From NCBI RefSeq assembly GCF_016595235.1, contig NZ_JAENHL010000008.1, positions 1,324,624 to 1,388,623 on the forward strand: a stretch of DNA of 64,000 nucleotides, written 5' to 3'. The stretch is from Taklimakanibacter albus. Lineage in GTDB: Bacteria; Pseudomonadota; Alphaproteobacteria; Rhizobiales; Aestuariivirgaceae. Of this stretch, positions 1-7,910 are shown piece after piece. The notes beneath the pieces were generated by a model. The model was not told where the DNA came from and did not search any database. It saw only the letters and a list, made by a program, of their open reading frames with translations. Position 1 is the first letter of the stretch; every line of letters starts with the position of its first letter. The position numbers and the translations under genes are program-made.

Positions 1-276
1 TTCCTCGACCGCATCCATGCGGGCATTGAGGCGGACCAGCTCCTCGGTGAGCTTGCGGCTGCGCTGATGCAGGTCGCTCAGCCCGGCGAAGCGGCGCCGA
101 TGCTGCCAGTCACGATAGAGGAAGATGGCCAGATGCGATGAAGCGAGCACGATGGCGGCCAGAGCGAGGGCGAATTCGATGCGCTGGCCGGAGAGAATTA
201 CACCGGCGCCTGCCGCGGCACTGATCGCAACGGCCAAAATGGCCGCGACGCCCAAAGGCAGCGCTGGCTGTTTCAT
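1..276 (-). CDS. membrane protein with coiled-coil start, possible TipF-like EAL protein (5' part only)
   Basis: This is the N-terminal 92 codons of a gene that runs off the left edge of the window; the ATG is at 276. The translation shows two hydrophobic segments (about residues 7-27 and 33-50). A basic linker (DWQHRRRF) follows, then a charged, heptad-like stretch from about residue 55 (KLTEELVRLNARMDAVEE) that looks like the start of a coiled coil. Two membrane segments followed by a coiled coil is the layout of alphaproteobacterial TipF-type EAL-domain proteins involved in flagellar assembly. The EAL domain itself would lie outside the window, so that name is a guess. Any two-TM coiled-coil protein would fit equally well. 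Confidence 0.6.
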   Translation of the reverse strand, partial: MKQPALPLGVAAILAVAISAAAGAGVILSGQRIEFALALAAIVLASSHLAIFLYRDWQHRRRFAGLSDLHQRSRKLTEELVRLNARMDAVEE

Positions 277-300
277 ATACCCCGTCTCACGAATCACACC

Positions 301-329
301 TCGGCCCGAGAGTAACACACTCGGGCCGA
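301..329. terminator. 10-bp inverted repeat between two minus-strand genes
   Basis: Arms TCGGCCCGAG (301-310) and CTCGGGCCGA (320-329) are perfectly complementary around a 9-nt loop. It lies downstream of the aminotransferase stop and upstream of the partial membrane-protein start. No T-tract follows on either strand, so it could be a Rho-assisted or processing hairpin rather than a canonical intrinsic terminator. Confidence 0.5.
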
Positions 330-406
330 AGTCTATTGACGGAATGACTAATTTCACACAACGGCGATTCCCTACCGCGAAAGTCCAGCAACTTTCGCGG
401 GAAGCG

Positions 407-1753
407 CTAGATAGCAGCGAGGAGCTTCGGCAGCTTGTCCTCGAAGATCTCGCCGATCTGCTCTTCCTTGATGATCAGCGGCGGCGACAGCGCGATGGTG
501 TCACCGGTGATGCGCAGCATGATGCCGAAATCATGGAAGCCCTTCTCCATCGCGTCATAGCCGCGCTTGCCGGGTGAACCGTCGATCGAGTTGAGGTCGA
601 TGGCGGCGACGAGACCCATGGTGCGGATGTCGGCGACATGCGGCTTGCCCTTGAGCGTCATCGCGGCATCGGCCCACTTGTCCTCGAGCTTCAGCGCGCG
701 CTCGAACAGGCCCTCTTCCTTGTAGACCTCGAGCGTCGCCACACCGGCGGCGGCGGCGATCGGGTGGCCGGAATAGGTATAACCGTGGAACAGCTCGATC
801 ATATGGTCGGGACCGCTCATGAAGGCATCATAGATATGCTGCCGCGCCATGACGCCGCCCATCGGGATGGCACCCGAGGTGACACCCTTGGCGAAGGTGA
901 TCATGTCGGGGATGACGCCGAAACGCTCGGCGGCGAAGGGATAGCCCAGACGGCCGAAGCCGGTGATCACTTCGTCGAAAATGAGCAGGATGCCGTGCTT
1001 GTCGCAGATCTCGCGGAGCTTCTTGAGATAGCCGACGGGCGGCGGCAGCACGCCGGTCGACCCCGCCATCGGCTCGACGATCACGGCGGCGATGGTGGAG
1101 GCGTCATGCAGCGCCACGAGACGCTCGAGCTCGTCGGCGAGATGGGCGCCCCATGTCGGCTCGCCCTTGGTGAAGGCCTGCTCGGCGCGGTTATAGGTGT
1201 GCGGCAGATGATCGACACCGGCCAGCATGGTGCCGAAGAACTTGCGGTTGGCGACCATGCCGCCGACGCTGATGCCGCCGAAATTGACACCGTGATAGCC
1301 GCGCTCGCGGCCGATGAGACGGGTGCGCGAGGCCTGGCCCTTGGCGCGGTGATAAGCGAGCGCGATCTTGAGCGCCGTGTCGGCGGCCTCCGAGCCCGAA
1401 TTGCAGAAGAAGGCATAGTTCAGATCACCGGGCGCCAGATTGGCGAGGCGCGAGGAGAGCTCGAACACCTTGGGATGGCCGAACTGGAAGGTCGGCGCGA
1501 AATCGAGCTCGCCGGCCTGCTTCTGAATCGCCTCGACGATACGGTCGCGGCAGTGGCCGGCATTGGAGCACCACAGACCCGCCGTGGCGTCGAGCACCGG
1601 GCGGCCGGTCATGTCGTAATAATGCATGTCCTTGGCGCGGGCGATGAGGCGCGGCTTCTTCTTGAAAGCGCGGTTGGGGGTGAAGCCCATCCAGAAGGGT
1701 TCGAGATTGTTGGGTGACGGATCCCACTGGGCAGCGCCCGCGTGCTTGTTCAT
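407..1753 (-). CDS. class III omega-aminotransferase (beta-alanine/omega-amino acid:pyruvate type)
   Basis: A PLP-dependent fold-type I aminotransferase of about 448 residues, the usual size for omega-amino-acid:pyruvate transaminases. Seen in the sequence: the phosphate-binding stretch NSGSEAADTALK, the IIFDEV-like segment LLIFDEVITGFGR, and the Schiff-base lysine in ITFAKGVTSGAIPMGG (about K289). The ATG at 1753 is chosen because GAGGAG lies just upstream; an upstream in-frame ATG at 1783 would add ten residues. By family, the enzyme moves the amino group of beta-alanine, GABA or another omega-amine to pyruvate in the cytosol. The exact donor cannot be read from sequence. It appears monocistronic. 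Confidence 0.85.
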   Translation of the reverse strand: MNKHAGAAQWDPSPNNLEPFWMGFTPNRAFKKKPRLIARAKDMHYYDMTGRPVLDATAGLWCSNAGHCRDRIVEAIQKQAGELDFAPTFQFGHPKVFELSSRLANLAPGDLNYAFFCNSGSEAADTALKIALAYHRAKGQASRTRLIGRERGYHGVNFGGISVGGMVANRKFFGTMLAGVDHLPHTYNRAEQAFTKGEPTWGAHLADELERLVALHDASTIAAVIVEPMAGSTGVLPPPVGYLKKLREICDKHGILLIFDEVITGFGRLGYPFAAERFGVIPDMITFAKGVTSGAIPMGGVMARQHIYDAFMSGPDHMIELFHGYTYSGHPIAAAAGVATLEVYKEEGLFERALKLEDKWADAAMTLKGKPHVADIRTMGLVAAIDLNSIDGSPGKRGYDAMEKGFHDFGIMLRITGDTIALSPPLIIKEEQIGEIFEDKLPKLLAAI

Positions 1754-1973
1754 GAGAGGCTCCTCGGTTGCGGTGGGCGACATCTAGCAGAAGCGCACGG
1801 GCAAAGGAAATGCACCAGGGCGCGGAATTGGCACATACCAGATGTGATTTCCAAGCGGGCTCAACATGTTACCGGATATCAGCTGCCTTTTGCGTCGCCC
1901 GCCCGCCGCAATTCCTTCACAAAACGCCAGCAAATCTTGAAGCCGCGAGGGGTTTCGCGGAGCACAGTCACCC

Positions 1974-2702
1974 ATGTCAGCATTTTCCAGGGTTATCGCC
2001 GGCGGCCTGATCGGCCTCGGTGTCGCATCCGGCGGCTTTCTCGCCGGCGAGGCATTGCTCAAGAGCCGGCTCGGCTTCCGGACCGTGACGGTCAAAGGCC
2101 TGTCGGAGCGCGAGGCCAAAGCCGATCTCGGCTTCTGGCCGATCCGCTTCGTCGCCACCGGGCCGACGCTCGAAGCAGCGCGCACGGCGCTCGAGACCAG
2201 CGAGACATCGGTCAAGGCCTTCCTGACCGGCAGAGGTTTCGCCGAAGCCGACTATTCGGTCCAGAACATCCAGGTCGAGGACCGGATGGCGGGCTACAAT
2301 GCGCAACAGACGCCGCAGGACACCCGCTTCGTCCTCACCGAGGACATGCTGGTGAAATCCACCGACGTGCAGAAGCTCGCCGACACGTCGCGCGCCATCG
2401 GCGACCTGCTCAAGTCAGGCGTCGTGTTCTCATCGGATGCGTACAATGCCGGTCCGTCCTTCATCTTCACCAAGATCGCCGATCTGAAAGGCGAGATGCT
2501 GACGGAGGCGACCAAGCGGGCGCGCGAGGCGGCGGAGAATTTCGCCACCGAGTCGGGCGCCAAGGTCGGCGATATCCAGACCGCCAATCAGGGCATCATC
2601 GAAGTCAATCCGGCGGTCGCCATCCCCAATGACCGTCCCGACAAGCAGATCGACAAGAAAGTGCGCGTCGTCACGACGATCACCTACTTCCTGGTGGATT
2701 GA
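1974..2702 (+). CDS. SIMPL-domain (DUF541) exported protein
   Basis: 242 residues. The first about 25 residues form a hydrophobic signal or membrane anchor (MSAFSRVIAGGLIGLGVASGGFLAGEALL). The SIMPL/DUF541 domain then fills the rest, with the characteristic opening VTVKGLSEREAKADLGFW and the C-terminal VRVVTTITYFLVD strand. These proteins are periplasmic or outer-membrane-facing and have been linked to oxidative-stress tolerance, but no enzymatic activity is established. It is divergent from the aminotransferase across a 220-bp gap and is followed by a strong hairpin. No obvious partner gene. Confidence 0.8.
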   Translation: MSAFSRVIAGGLIGLGVASGGFLAGEALLKSRLGFRTVTVKGLSEREAKADLGFWPIRFVATGPTLEAARTALETSETSVKAFLTGRGFAEADYSVQNIQVEDRMAGYNAQQTPQDTRFVLTEDMLVKSTDVQKLADTSRAIGDLLKSGVVFSSDAYNAGPSFIFTKIADLKGEMLTEATKRAREAAENFATESGAKVGDIQTANQGIIEVNPAVAIPNDRPDKQIDKKVRVVTTITYFLVD

Positions 2703-2705
2703 AAA

Positions 2706-2733
2706 ACCCGGCCTCCACGAGGGGAGGCCGGGT
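2706..2733. terminator. bidirectional intrinsic terminator
   Basis: Arms ACCCGGCCTCC (2706-2716) and GGAGGCCGGGT (2723-2733) are perfect, with a 6-nt loop. On the minus strand the stem is followed by TTTTTC, a textbook intrinsic terminator for the DUF1127 gene. On the plus strand it sits four bases after the SIMPL stop codon. It separates the two convergent genes. Confidence 0.85.
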
Positions 2734-2780
2734 GCTAGATGCGCGGCAGGGTGGACCGCGCGGGGGGAGTAGGTTGAAAC

Positions 2781-3035
2781 TTACTTGTGGCGCAGGCCGC
2801 GGCTCGTCGGCCTGATATTCAGAAGCTCACTCACCGGATCACGGGCCAGCGGCACACGCTGGACGCGGATCAGCTCATCGCGGGTGAGACCGATATCCAT
2901 GAGGACATGGTCATCGAGCAGCTCGAGCTGGCGCAGTTGCCGGCGCTTGCGCCAATTGGCGACGATCCGGTGCAGGGCGGGAAACGTGAATGTCTTCCCA
3001 GCAGTCTCAGCCTGGTTCAGGATATAATCGCGCAT
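2781..3035 (-). CDS. DUF1127 small basic protein
   Basis: 84 residues. The ATG at 3035 has AGAGGTG upstream. The C-terminal half carries the DUF1127 signature (WRKRRQLRQLELLDDHVLMDIGLTRDELI), an arginine-rich helix-turn region. In Agrobacterium and related bacteria, DUF1127 proteins are RNA-binding or stress and phosphate-metabolism modulators. The gene is divergent from a MocR-type regulator, with a set of ATTGTC repeats in the shared intergenic region. This makes it a likely target of that regulator. Longer in-frame starts up to 3134 lack a ribosome site. Confidence 0.8.
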   Translation of the reverse strand: MRDYILNQAETAGKTFTFPALHRIVANWRKRRQLRQLELLDDHVLMDIGLTRDELIRVQRVPLARDPVSELLNIRPTSRGLRHK

Positions 3036-3139
3036 GGCACACCTCTTTCGGACAGGTTTCGGACAGGTAGAAGGATAGAACGGCAGGCGACCTGATTGTG
3101 TCAGCAGCAGACCACTTACTGACAGTGCATTCACAAGAA

Positions 3140-3170
3140 ATTGTCTCTATTGTCTCAATTCAATGACAAT
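3140..3170. promoter_or_regulatory. ATTGTC repeat operator cluster between DUF1127 gene and mocR
   Basis: Two direct ATTGTC hexamers (3140-3145 and 3149-3154, 9-bp phase) are followed by the inverted form GACAAT (3165-3170). A further ATTGTC lies at 3234-3239. Direct repeats plus an inverted copy is the site layout known for MocR/GabR-type regulators. The cluster lies immediately upstream of the mocR -35 box and within reach of the divergent DUF1127 promoter. Confidence 0.55.
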
Positions 3171-3175
3171 AAAAC

Positions 3176-3204
3176 TTGCCGATTGCACTGATGCATGTTA
3201 TACA
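3176..3204 (+). promoter_or_regulatory. sigma70-type promoter of the mocR gene
   Basis: TTGCCG (3176-3181), a 17-bp spacer and TATACA (3199-3204) give a predicted start of transcription near 3211, about 30 nt before the ATG at 3243. Confidence 0.5.
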
Positions 3205-3234
3205 ATGTCATCATTGTTACCGTCAAACGGAATA

Positions 3235-3249
3235 TTGTCACCATGACAA
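3235..3249. promoter_or_regulatory. operator-like palindrome overlapping the mocR start codon
   Basis: TTGTCA-CCA-TGACAA is a perfect 6-3-6 inverted repeat that includes the ATG (3243-3245). Its core is the same TTGTC/GACAA sequence as the upstream repeats. Autoregulation by roadblock is a reasonable inference. Confidence 0.45.
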
Positions 3250-4634
3250 GTTGGATACCCGCTCTTGCCCCTGACAAACCGCGTTATGTCGCGATTGCCG
3301 ATGCAATCGCCGCAGATCTGACGCACGGAAAACTCAAGGCGGGAGACCGGCTGCCGCCGCAACGCGAGCTCGCCTGGCGTCTCGGCGTCACCATCGGGAC
3401 AATCACCCGCGCCTATCAGGAAGCGGCCAAGCGCGGCTTCCTGTCGGGAGAAGTCGGGCGCGGCAGCTATCTGCGCGACCCCCGCCCCAATTATGCGGCG
3501 GCGCAAAGCATCGCCAATGGCGCCGAAGCCGGCATTCTCGACATGCAGATGTCGGCGCCGCCGCGCGCCGTCGGCCTGGCGCAAGTGGAAGAAGGCCTCG
3601 CCGCCATCACCCGCGAGCCGAACTGGATCGAGCTCTTCGATTATCCGCCGGCGCAAGGCTTCGCCCGTCATCGCGAGGCGGCCACCCACTGGCTCGCCAA
3701 ATGCGGCATCGACATCGCCCCTGACCAGGTGGTGCTGAGCGCCGGCGCCCAGGCCGCCCTCATCTCCTGCCTCTCGACCGCGACGACGCCCGGCGAGCGC
3801 ATCCTCATCGAACCTTTGACCTATCCGACGATGCAGCCGCTGTGCCGGCAATTCGGCCTGCAGACGCGGCCGCTGGAGAGCGATGCGGAAGGCATCACGC
3901 CGGACTCGCTCGAATATCATGCCAAGCGCGGCGAAGCGCGCGTCGTCTATGTGGTGCCGACCCTGCAGAATCCGACGACCGCCACCTTGTCGCTCGAGCG
4001 ACGACAAGCGATCGCCGAGATCGCGCGGCGCTACGATCTCACCCTCATCGAGGACGATGTATTCCGCCTGCTCGCCGACGACCCGCCGCCGCCGATCCGG
4101 AACTTCGCGCCGGAGCGCACCTATTACATCACCAGCCTTTCGAAGACGACGGCGCCTGGCCTGCGCCTGGCTTTCCTGGCGCCGCCGCCCGGCGCCACCG
4201 AGGCGCTCAACCGCCAGCAGATGATCATCGGCGGCCGGCCCAACGGGCTATCGGCCGAGCTCGGCAGCCGCTGGATCATGGACGGCAGCGCCGAACGCAC
4301 CCTCGCCAATATCCGCGCCGAGCTCCATGCCCGCCGCGACATCGCGCTCGAACATCTGCGCGGCCTCAAGGTCGACTGCCGGCCGGGCGCCATGTTCGCC
4401 TGGATCACTTTGCCCAATTACTGGCGGCCGACCGACTTCGTCGCTGCGGCACTCGCCGCCGGCATCAAGGTCACGCCGGGCACCGTCTTCGTCACCGAAG
4501 CATCGGTGCAGCAGAATGCGATCCGCGCCTGCTTCGGCCCGGCGCCGTCACGCGAACTGGTGCGCGAGGCTTTCGAGAAGCTGCGCGTCCTCATCGACAA
4601 ATGCCCGGTGGATGACTGCCACACGATGGCGTGA
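3243..4634 (+). CDS. MocR/PdxR-family regulator (GntR wHTH fused to aminotransferase fold)
   Basis: 463 residues. Residues about 8-75 form a GntR winged helix (YVAIADAIAADLTHGKLKAGDRLPPQRELAWRLGVTIGTITRAYQ). The rest is a fold-type I aminotransferase domain with the PLP-lysine motif YYITSLSKTTAPGLRL (lysine about residue 301). MocR proteins use PLP as a cofactor or sensor and regulate vitamin B6, GABA, taurine or ectoine genes. The effector here is unknown. ATG at 3243 is preferred over an upstream start at 3195, because a good promoter starts transcription near 3211. It ends 6 bp from the convergent caspase gene. The likely target is the divergent DUF1127 gene, plus itself. Confidence 0.9.
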   Translation: MTSWIPALAPDKPRYVAIADAIAADLTHGKLKAGDRLPPQRELAWRLGVTIGTITRAYQEAAKRGFLSGEVGRGSYLRDPRPNYAAAQSIANGAEAGILDMQMSAPPRAVGLAQVEEGLAAITREPNWIELFDYPPAQGFARHREAATHWLAKCGIDIAPDQVVLSAGAQAALISCLSTATTPGERILIEPLTYPTMQPLCRQFGLQTRPLESDAEGITPDSLEYHAKRGEARVVYVVPTLQNPTTATLSLERRQAIAEIARRYDLTLIEDDVFRLLADDPPPPIRNFAPERTYYITSLSKTTAPGLRLAFLAPPPGATEALNRQQMIIGGRPNGLSAELGSRWIMDGSAERTLANIRAELHARRDIALEHLRGLKVDCRPGAMFAWITLPNYWRPTDFVAAALAAGIKVTPGTVFVTEASVQQNAIRACFGPAPSRELVREAFEKLRVLIDKCPVDDCHTMA

Positions 4635-4640
4635 AAAGTC

Positions 4641-7493
4641 TTACTGCATTGACGCCAGATAGAAATTCGGAATAGCGGCGCTCTTTGTCATCACCGGCGT
4701 CTGCAATCCCTCCGTCATTGTCTCCACCCGCGTCCCCAGACTTTCGGCGAGTTCAAAGATCGACAGCCGGCCATCACCACCAAAGGCTTCCTTGTCCTCG
4801 AGCGTCGCGAGCAAGGCCTTGGTGAAGGCGCCGTTGCCCCATTCAGCCTTCTCATAGGAGAATTGCCGTCCGGTGGATGAGGCATACATCACGACACCAT
4901 TGGCCTGCGCGAATTCATTCGCGAAGCCCGTCATGTCGGCGAGCGCCTGACCGCCGGCAATGCCGCTTCCGGCATTACACGCATCCATGAAGAACAGGAC
5001 CTTGCCCTGGATGGTGCGAAGATTGTCGCGGATGACGAGCCCGCTCAAGGATTTCGCGGCGAGCTCATCCTCGGCGAGGCTGGCATTGGCGGGCAGGAAG
5101 TGGAAACTGCCGCGTCGATCCGTGACGCCGTGCCCCGCCATGAAGACGAAGGCATAGTCATTGGGCCCGACCTTCTTGCTCAAGCGCGTGAGCTCGATTT
5201 CGATATTGTCCTCATCGGCCTTGTCGTCGAGCAGCAATACGGTCTCGACATCGCCGAAGAACTTGCCCTTCTGGGCCCTGAGCGCCGCCTCGACATCGAT
5301 CGCATCCTTGGCGGCGTAATCGAGCCTCAGCGACGGCTCGCGATAAGCGCTCACCCCGACGAGCAGCGCATAGAGCTTCGGCTTGTCGCCCGACAGCTTG
5401 GCGCCCGTCCATTTCACCGGCACCGACGCTGCGGCGCTGGGCTGGTCACCGATGAAGGCGGTGAGCGAAACGACCGCATCGCGGGGCGGGAGGAGCAGCG
5501 ACATCCGGTTGTCGCGCTCGAGCTCCAGCTCCTCATTCACTTCCTGCATCGCCCGGGCCTGGGTCAGCTGACCGTCGATGCGCATTTCAAGACGCGTCAC
5601 CGCGCGGCCGGAGGGAGAATGCAGGCGGTAGGTAAGCTCGAGCTCCGGCCTGTCGGTTTCGATGCCGCGCGGATCGGAGACGATCTCGACGACGGCCGGC
5701 AGTTTCGTCTCCTCCTCCTTGCGCCTGGCGGCTTCGTTGGCCTGAATAACCGCGGCGGCCACGTCCTTCGTCTTGAGCACCAGTTGCACGATATCGGGGC
5801 GGTAGAACTTCTCACGCAGCAAGGACGCCGGAAAAAAGCTCGGCGTGTCGTTCCAGGATTTGCCGTTGATGTGCCAGCCGATCAGATCCTCACCACCTGG
5901 CGATGCGGCATAGTAGCCTGACGGTGTCCAGGCGATCCAGCGCTTGTCGGGAACATGCACAAAAAGGGCGAGGAGCTCGACGCCGTCGGATGCGCGGTGC
6001 CACCTGATCGTGCCATCGTCATTGGCGGTAATGATGAGGCTGCCATCGGCGGAATGATTGACGCCCCATACCGTGCAGCCACCGGAAGTCATCCACAAGC
6101 GCTTTCCAGTCGCGTCGAGGCGAAACAAATACAGGTCGGTCCCGATGGCGAAACTGCGCGCGTCGGGCGCGATCGACAGGCTTCGCGAGCCCGCGAAGAC
6201 CTCGACGGGCTTTCCGTTCAATGTCGGCTGTTGCGACTGGGTCCAGTTCTTGATGTCGAGCGTATCGGTGATGGGCAGAATATAATCGCTCGGCCGCGCC
6301 GGCATGGCGTTGAAGGCGAGCTTCTCGACGTCGAAGCGCCAGGGGTCCTTCGCGCCCAGCTTTAGACCGAACCACACGCCCGTTCCGTCCTGCGCGACGG
6401 CGAAGTTGTTCACGGTCTTCATACGCATGTCGGCGCGAACCGAGCTCTTATTGAACACGATCCGCGCATCGGGACCATAAAGCCCTATTTCGCCCGCGGC
6501 GCTCACGAAAGCGATGCCGCCCGTCGCGGTCGCCACCAGTCCGGTGACCGCCTCTTCCGCACCACCCTCCAGAACGACGGGCTTGCCGAGACCGGCGACA
6601 TCCCAGCGGATCAAGGGGTAGCGCTGCTTGGTGGTCATTATCGAACCGGCGGCAAAGAGGTTTTTCCCGTCGGCCGAAAATTCGATGTCGAACACCCCGC
6701 CGTTTTTCAGCAGGGCGGTGTCGAACTGGCCTTTGAGCTGCATCTGCGCGACGTCGATCACCGATATCCTGTTGCTCTTCTCGTAGGTAAAGGCGAGCAA
6801 GGCGCCGTCAGGTGAAAAGGCGAGCCGGACCGGCCGGGCGGCATCACCGTCACCGGGTATCTTCAATATTCTGGGAGGCTTGGTCAGATCTCTTTCATAG
6901 AGCCTGACCTGATTGTCATAGGCGACGGTCGCCAATCGACCCGAACCGGAGCCGTCATACGCGAGGTTGATGATACTGTAATCGGCATCGACAACGGGCG
7001 GGCCGGCGAAATCCGTTGTCCAGACTTGAAGTCCCTTTTTGTCGATGAACCCGGCCGCGAGGTAACGGCCGTCAGGAGAGAACGCTATACGCGGGCCACT
7101 GACAAAGGAGCCGAGGCTCTTGGTGACGGCGCCGCTCGCCGTATCGAGAATATAGATTCGTCCGCCATCGCCGAAGCTGCTGACCGCGATCTTCTGGCCA
7201 TCAGGTGAAATGCTGACATCGTCGATTCTTCCATCATATCCCTGCTCGCTCGGGATGGCGAAAGTCTTGATCAGCTTGCCGTCCTGAAGCGACCAGAGAC
7301 GCACGGACTTGTCGGTGGATCCGGTCAGCAGCAGCATCCCGTCCGCCGTCGTCACGGCGCCGACAATGGGCGCTATATGCATGCCGGATTCGATACGCAA
7401 TTGCGGATCTTGCGCCGGCGTGCTGCACTTTCCGATGACAGCAGCAATAAACACCGCCGCACAAAGGTGTATGGCCGTAGAGAAGACTCGCAT
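4641..7493 (-). CDS. exported WD40-repeat / caspase (peptidase C14) protein
   Basis: 950 residues. An N-terminal signal sequence (MRVFSTAIHLCAAVFIAAVIG) is followed by about 500 residues of WD40-like repeats (recurring ...FSPDGR/QLAAGS... and DVSISPDGQKIA units). A linker from about 570 to 700 has a Lys/Glu-rich stretch and a beta-sandwich-like region. The C-terminal caspase-fold domain spans about 703-900. The catalytic dyad is visible: His788 in FMAGHG and Cys839 in FMDACNAGSG. These are orthocaspase/C14 features, and in metacaspase-type enzymes cleavage is after basic residues. Being periplasmic sets it apart from cytosolic orthocaspases. It stands alone, convergent with mocR and following csoR on the same strand. 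Substrate and role are unknown. Confidence 0.88.
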   Translation of the reverse strand: MRVFSTAIHLCAAVFIAAVIGKCSTPAQDPQLRIESGMHIAPIVGAVTTADGMLLLTGSTDKSVRLWSLQDGKLIKTFAIPSEQGYDGRIDDVSISPDGQKIAVSSFGDGGRIYILDTASGAVTKSLGSFVSGPRIAFSPDGRYLAAGFIDKKGLQVWTTDFAGPPVVDADYSIINLAYDGSGSGRLATVAYDNQVRLYERDLTKPPRILKIPGDGDAARPVRLAFSPDGALLAFTYEKSNRISVIDVAQMQLKGQFDTALLKNGGVFDIEFSADGKNLFAAGSIMTTKQRYPLIRWDVAGLGKPVVLEGGAEEAVTGLVATATGGIAFVSAAGEIGLYGPDARIVFNKSSVRADMRMKTVNNFAVAQDGTGVWFGLKLGAKDPWRFDVEKLAFNAMPARPSDYILPITDTLDIKNWTQSQQPTLNGKPVEVFAGSRSLSIAPDARSFAIGTDLYLFRLDATGKRLWMTSGGCTVWGVNHSADGSLIITANDDGTIRWHRASDGVELLALFVHVPDKRWIAWTPSGYYAASPGGEDLIGWHINGKSWNDTPSFFPASLLREKFYRPDIVQLVLKTKDVAAAVIQANEAARRKEEETKLPAVVEIVSDPRGIETDRPELELTYRLHSPSGRAVTRLEMRIDGQLTQARAMQEVNEELELERDNRMSLLLPPRDAVVSLTAFIGDQPSAAASVPVKWTGAKLSGDKPKLYALLVGVSAYREPSLRLDYAAKDAIDVEAALRAQKGKFFGDVETVLLLDDKADEDNIEIELTRLSKKVGPNDYAFVFMAGHGVTDRRGSFHFLPANASLAEDELAAKSLSGLVIRDNLRTIQGKVLFFMDACNAGSGIAGGQALADMTGFANEFAQANGVVMYASSTGRQFSYEKAEWGNGAFTKALLATLEDKEAFGGDGRLSIFELAESLGTRVETMTEGLQTPVMTKSAAIPNFYLASMQ

Positions 7494-7495
7494 GG

Positions 7496-7520
7496 GTACC
7501 GTCCGAGTGGACGGTTACCC
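7496..7520. promoter_or_regulatory. imperfect inverted repeat just upstream of the caspase gene
   Basis: GGTACCGTCC (7496-7505) and GGACGG-T-TACC (7510-7520) pair around a short GAGT loop. It sits directly 5' of the caspase ATG on the minus strand and 38 bp after the csoR stop. It may end the csoR transcript or act as an operator; no T-tract is present. Confidence 0.35.
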
Positions 7521-7557
7521 TAACGTACAGTAAGGCAAAAGCAAGACGACGCTGGCT

Positions 7558-7833
7558 TCAATTCTGCAAGCGTCCCAGCACGTCGAGCAGCTCGGCGAGC
7601 TTGCGGCGCTGCTCGTCTTTCTTGCCCGAGACGATCGCGTCCTCGACGCAATGGGCGACGTGGTCCTTCAGCACCTCTTCCTCGACGCGCTTGAGCGCGG
7701 CGCGGATGGCGGAGATCTGGGTCATCACATCGATGCAGTAACGGTCTTCCTCGACCATGCGCGCGACGCCGCGCACCTGGCCCTCGATCCGGCCCAACCG
7801 CTTGAGGCAGGCCTGCTTGGTCTCGTTTTTCAT
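7558..7833 (-). CDS. csoR: CsoR-family copper-sensing repressor
   Basis: 91 residues, the full length of the DUF156/CsoR family. The copper ligand set C-H-C is present: Cys33 (DRYC), His58 (LKDH) and Cys62 (AHC), matching the Cys36-His61-Cys65 set of characterised CsoR. It binds GC-tract palindromes and releases DNA when it binds Cu(I). Two such palindromes lie between it and the divergent copper ATPase. Its own predicted promoter (-35 TTGCTA, -10 TATAAG) spans one of them, and transcription would begin at or next to the start codon, so the mRNA may be leaderless. Alternatives in the family (RcnR, FrmR) have a different ligand order. Confidence 0.92.
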   Translation of the reverse strand: MKNETKQACLKRLGRIEGQVRGVARMVEEDRYCIDVMTQISAIRAALKRVEEEVLKDHVAHCVEDAIVSGKKDEQRRKLAELLDVLGRLQN

Positions 7834-7836
7834 GAC

Positions 7837-7865
7837 TTGCCTTATACCCTATGGGGGTATATATA
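7837..7865 (+). promoter_or_regulatory. copA promoter with operator 1 in its spacer
   Basis: TTGCCT (7837-7842), 17-bp spacer and TATATA (7860-7865). The predicted start is near 7872, giving a leader of about 40 nt that contains operator 2. Confidence 0.55.
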
Positions 7866-7869
7866 GCAA
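7841..7869 (-). promoter_or_regulatory. csoR promoter overlapping operator 1
   Basis: On the minus strand TTGCTA (7869-7864), a 17-bp spacer and TATAAG (7846-7841) predict a start about 7834, one base from the csoR ATG at 7833. Almost the whole spacer is operator 1. Confidence 0.55.
7844..7860. promoter_or_regulatory. CsoR operator 1
   Basis: The 17-bp palindrome ATACCCTATGGGGGTAT is of the A/T-C-run-G-run type bound by CsoR repressors. It lies within the spacers of both divergent promoters, so one bound repressor would shut both. Confidence 0.8.
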
Positions 7870-7875
7870 GAACAA

Positions 7876-7892
7876 ATACCCCTTGGGGGTAT
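7876..7892. promoter_or_regulatory. CsoR operator 2
   Basis: The 17-bp palindrome ATACCCCTTGGGGGTAT has 7-bp perfect arms. It lies 32 bp (about three helical turns) from operator 1 and in the 5' leader of copA. Confidence 0.8.
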
Positions 7893-7910
7893 CCAGTTTT
7901 GGAGTGCATC

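Noticed and set aside
638-1717. Long plus-strand open frame opposite the aminotransferase
   Set aside because: Low-complexity translation and no motif; the opposite strand encodes a complete aminotransferase. It is a high-GC shadow frame.
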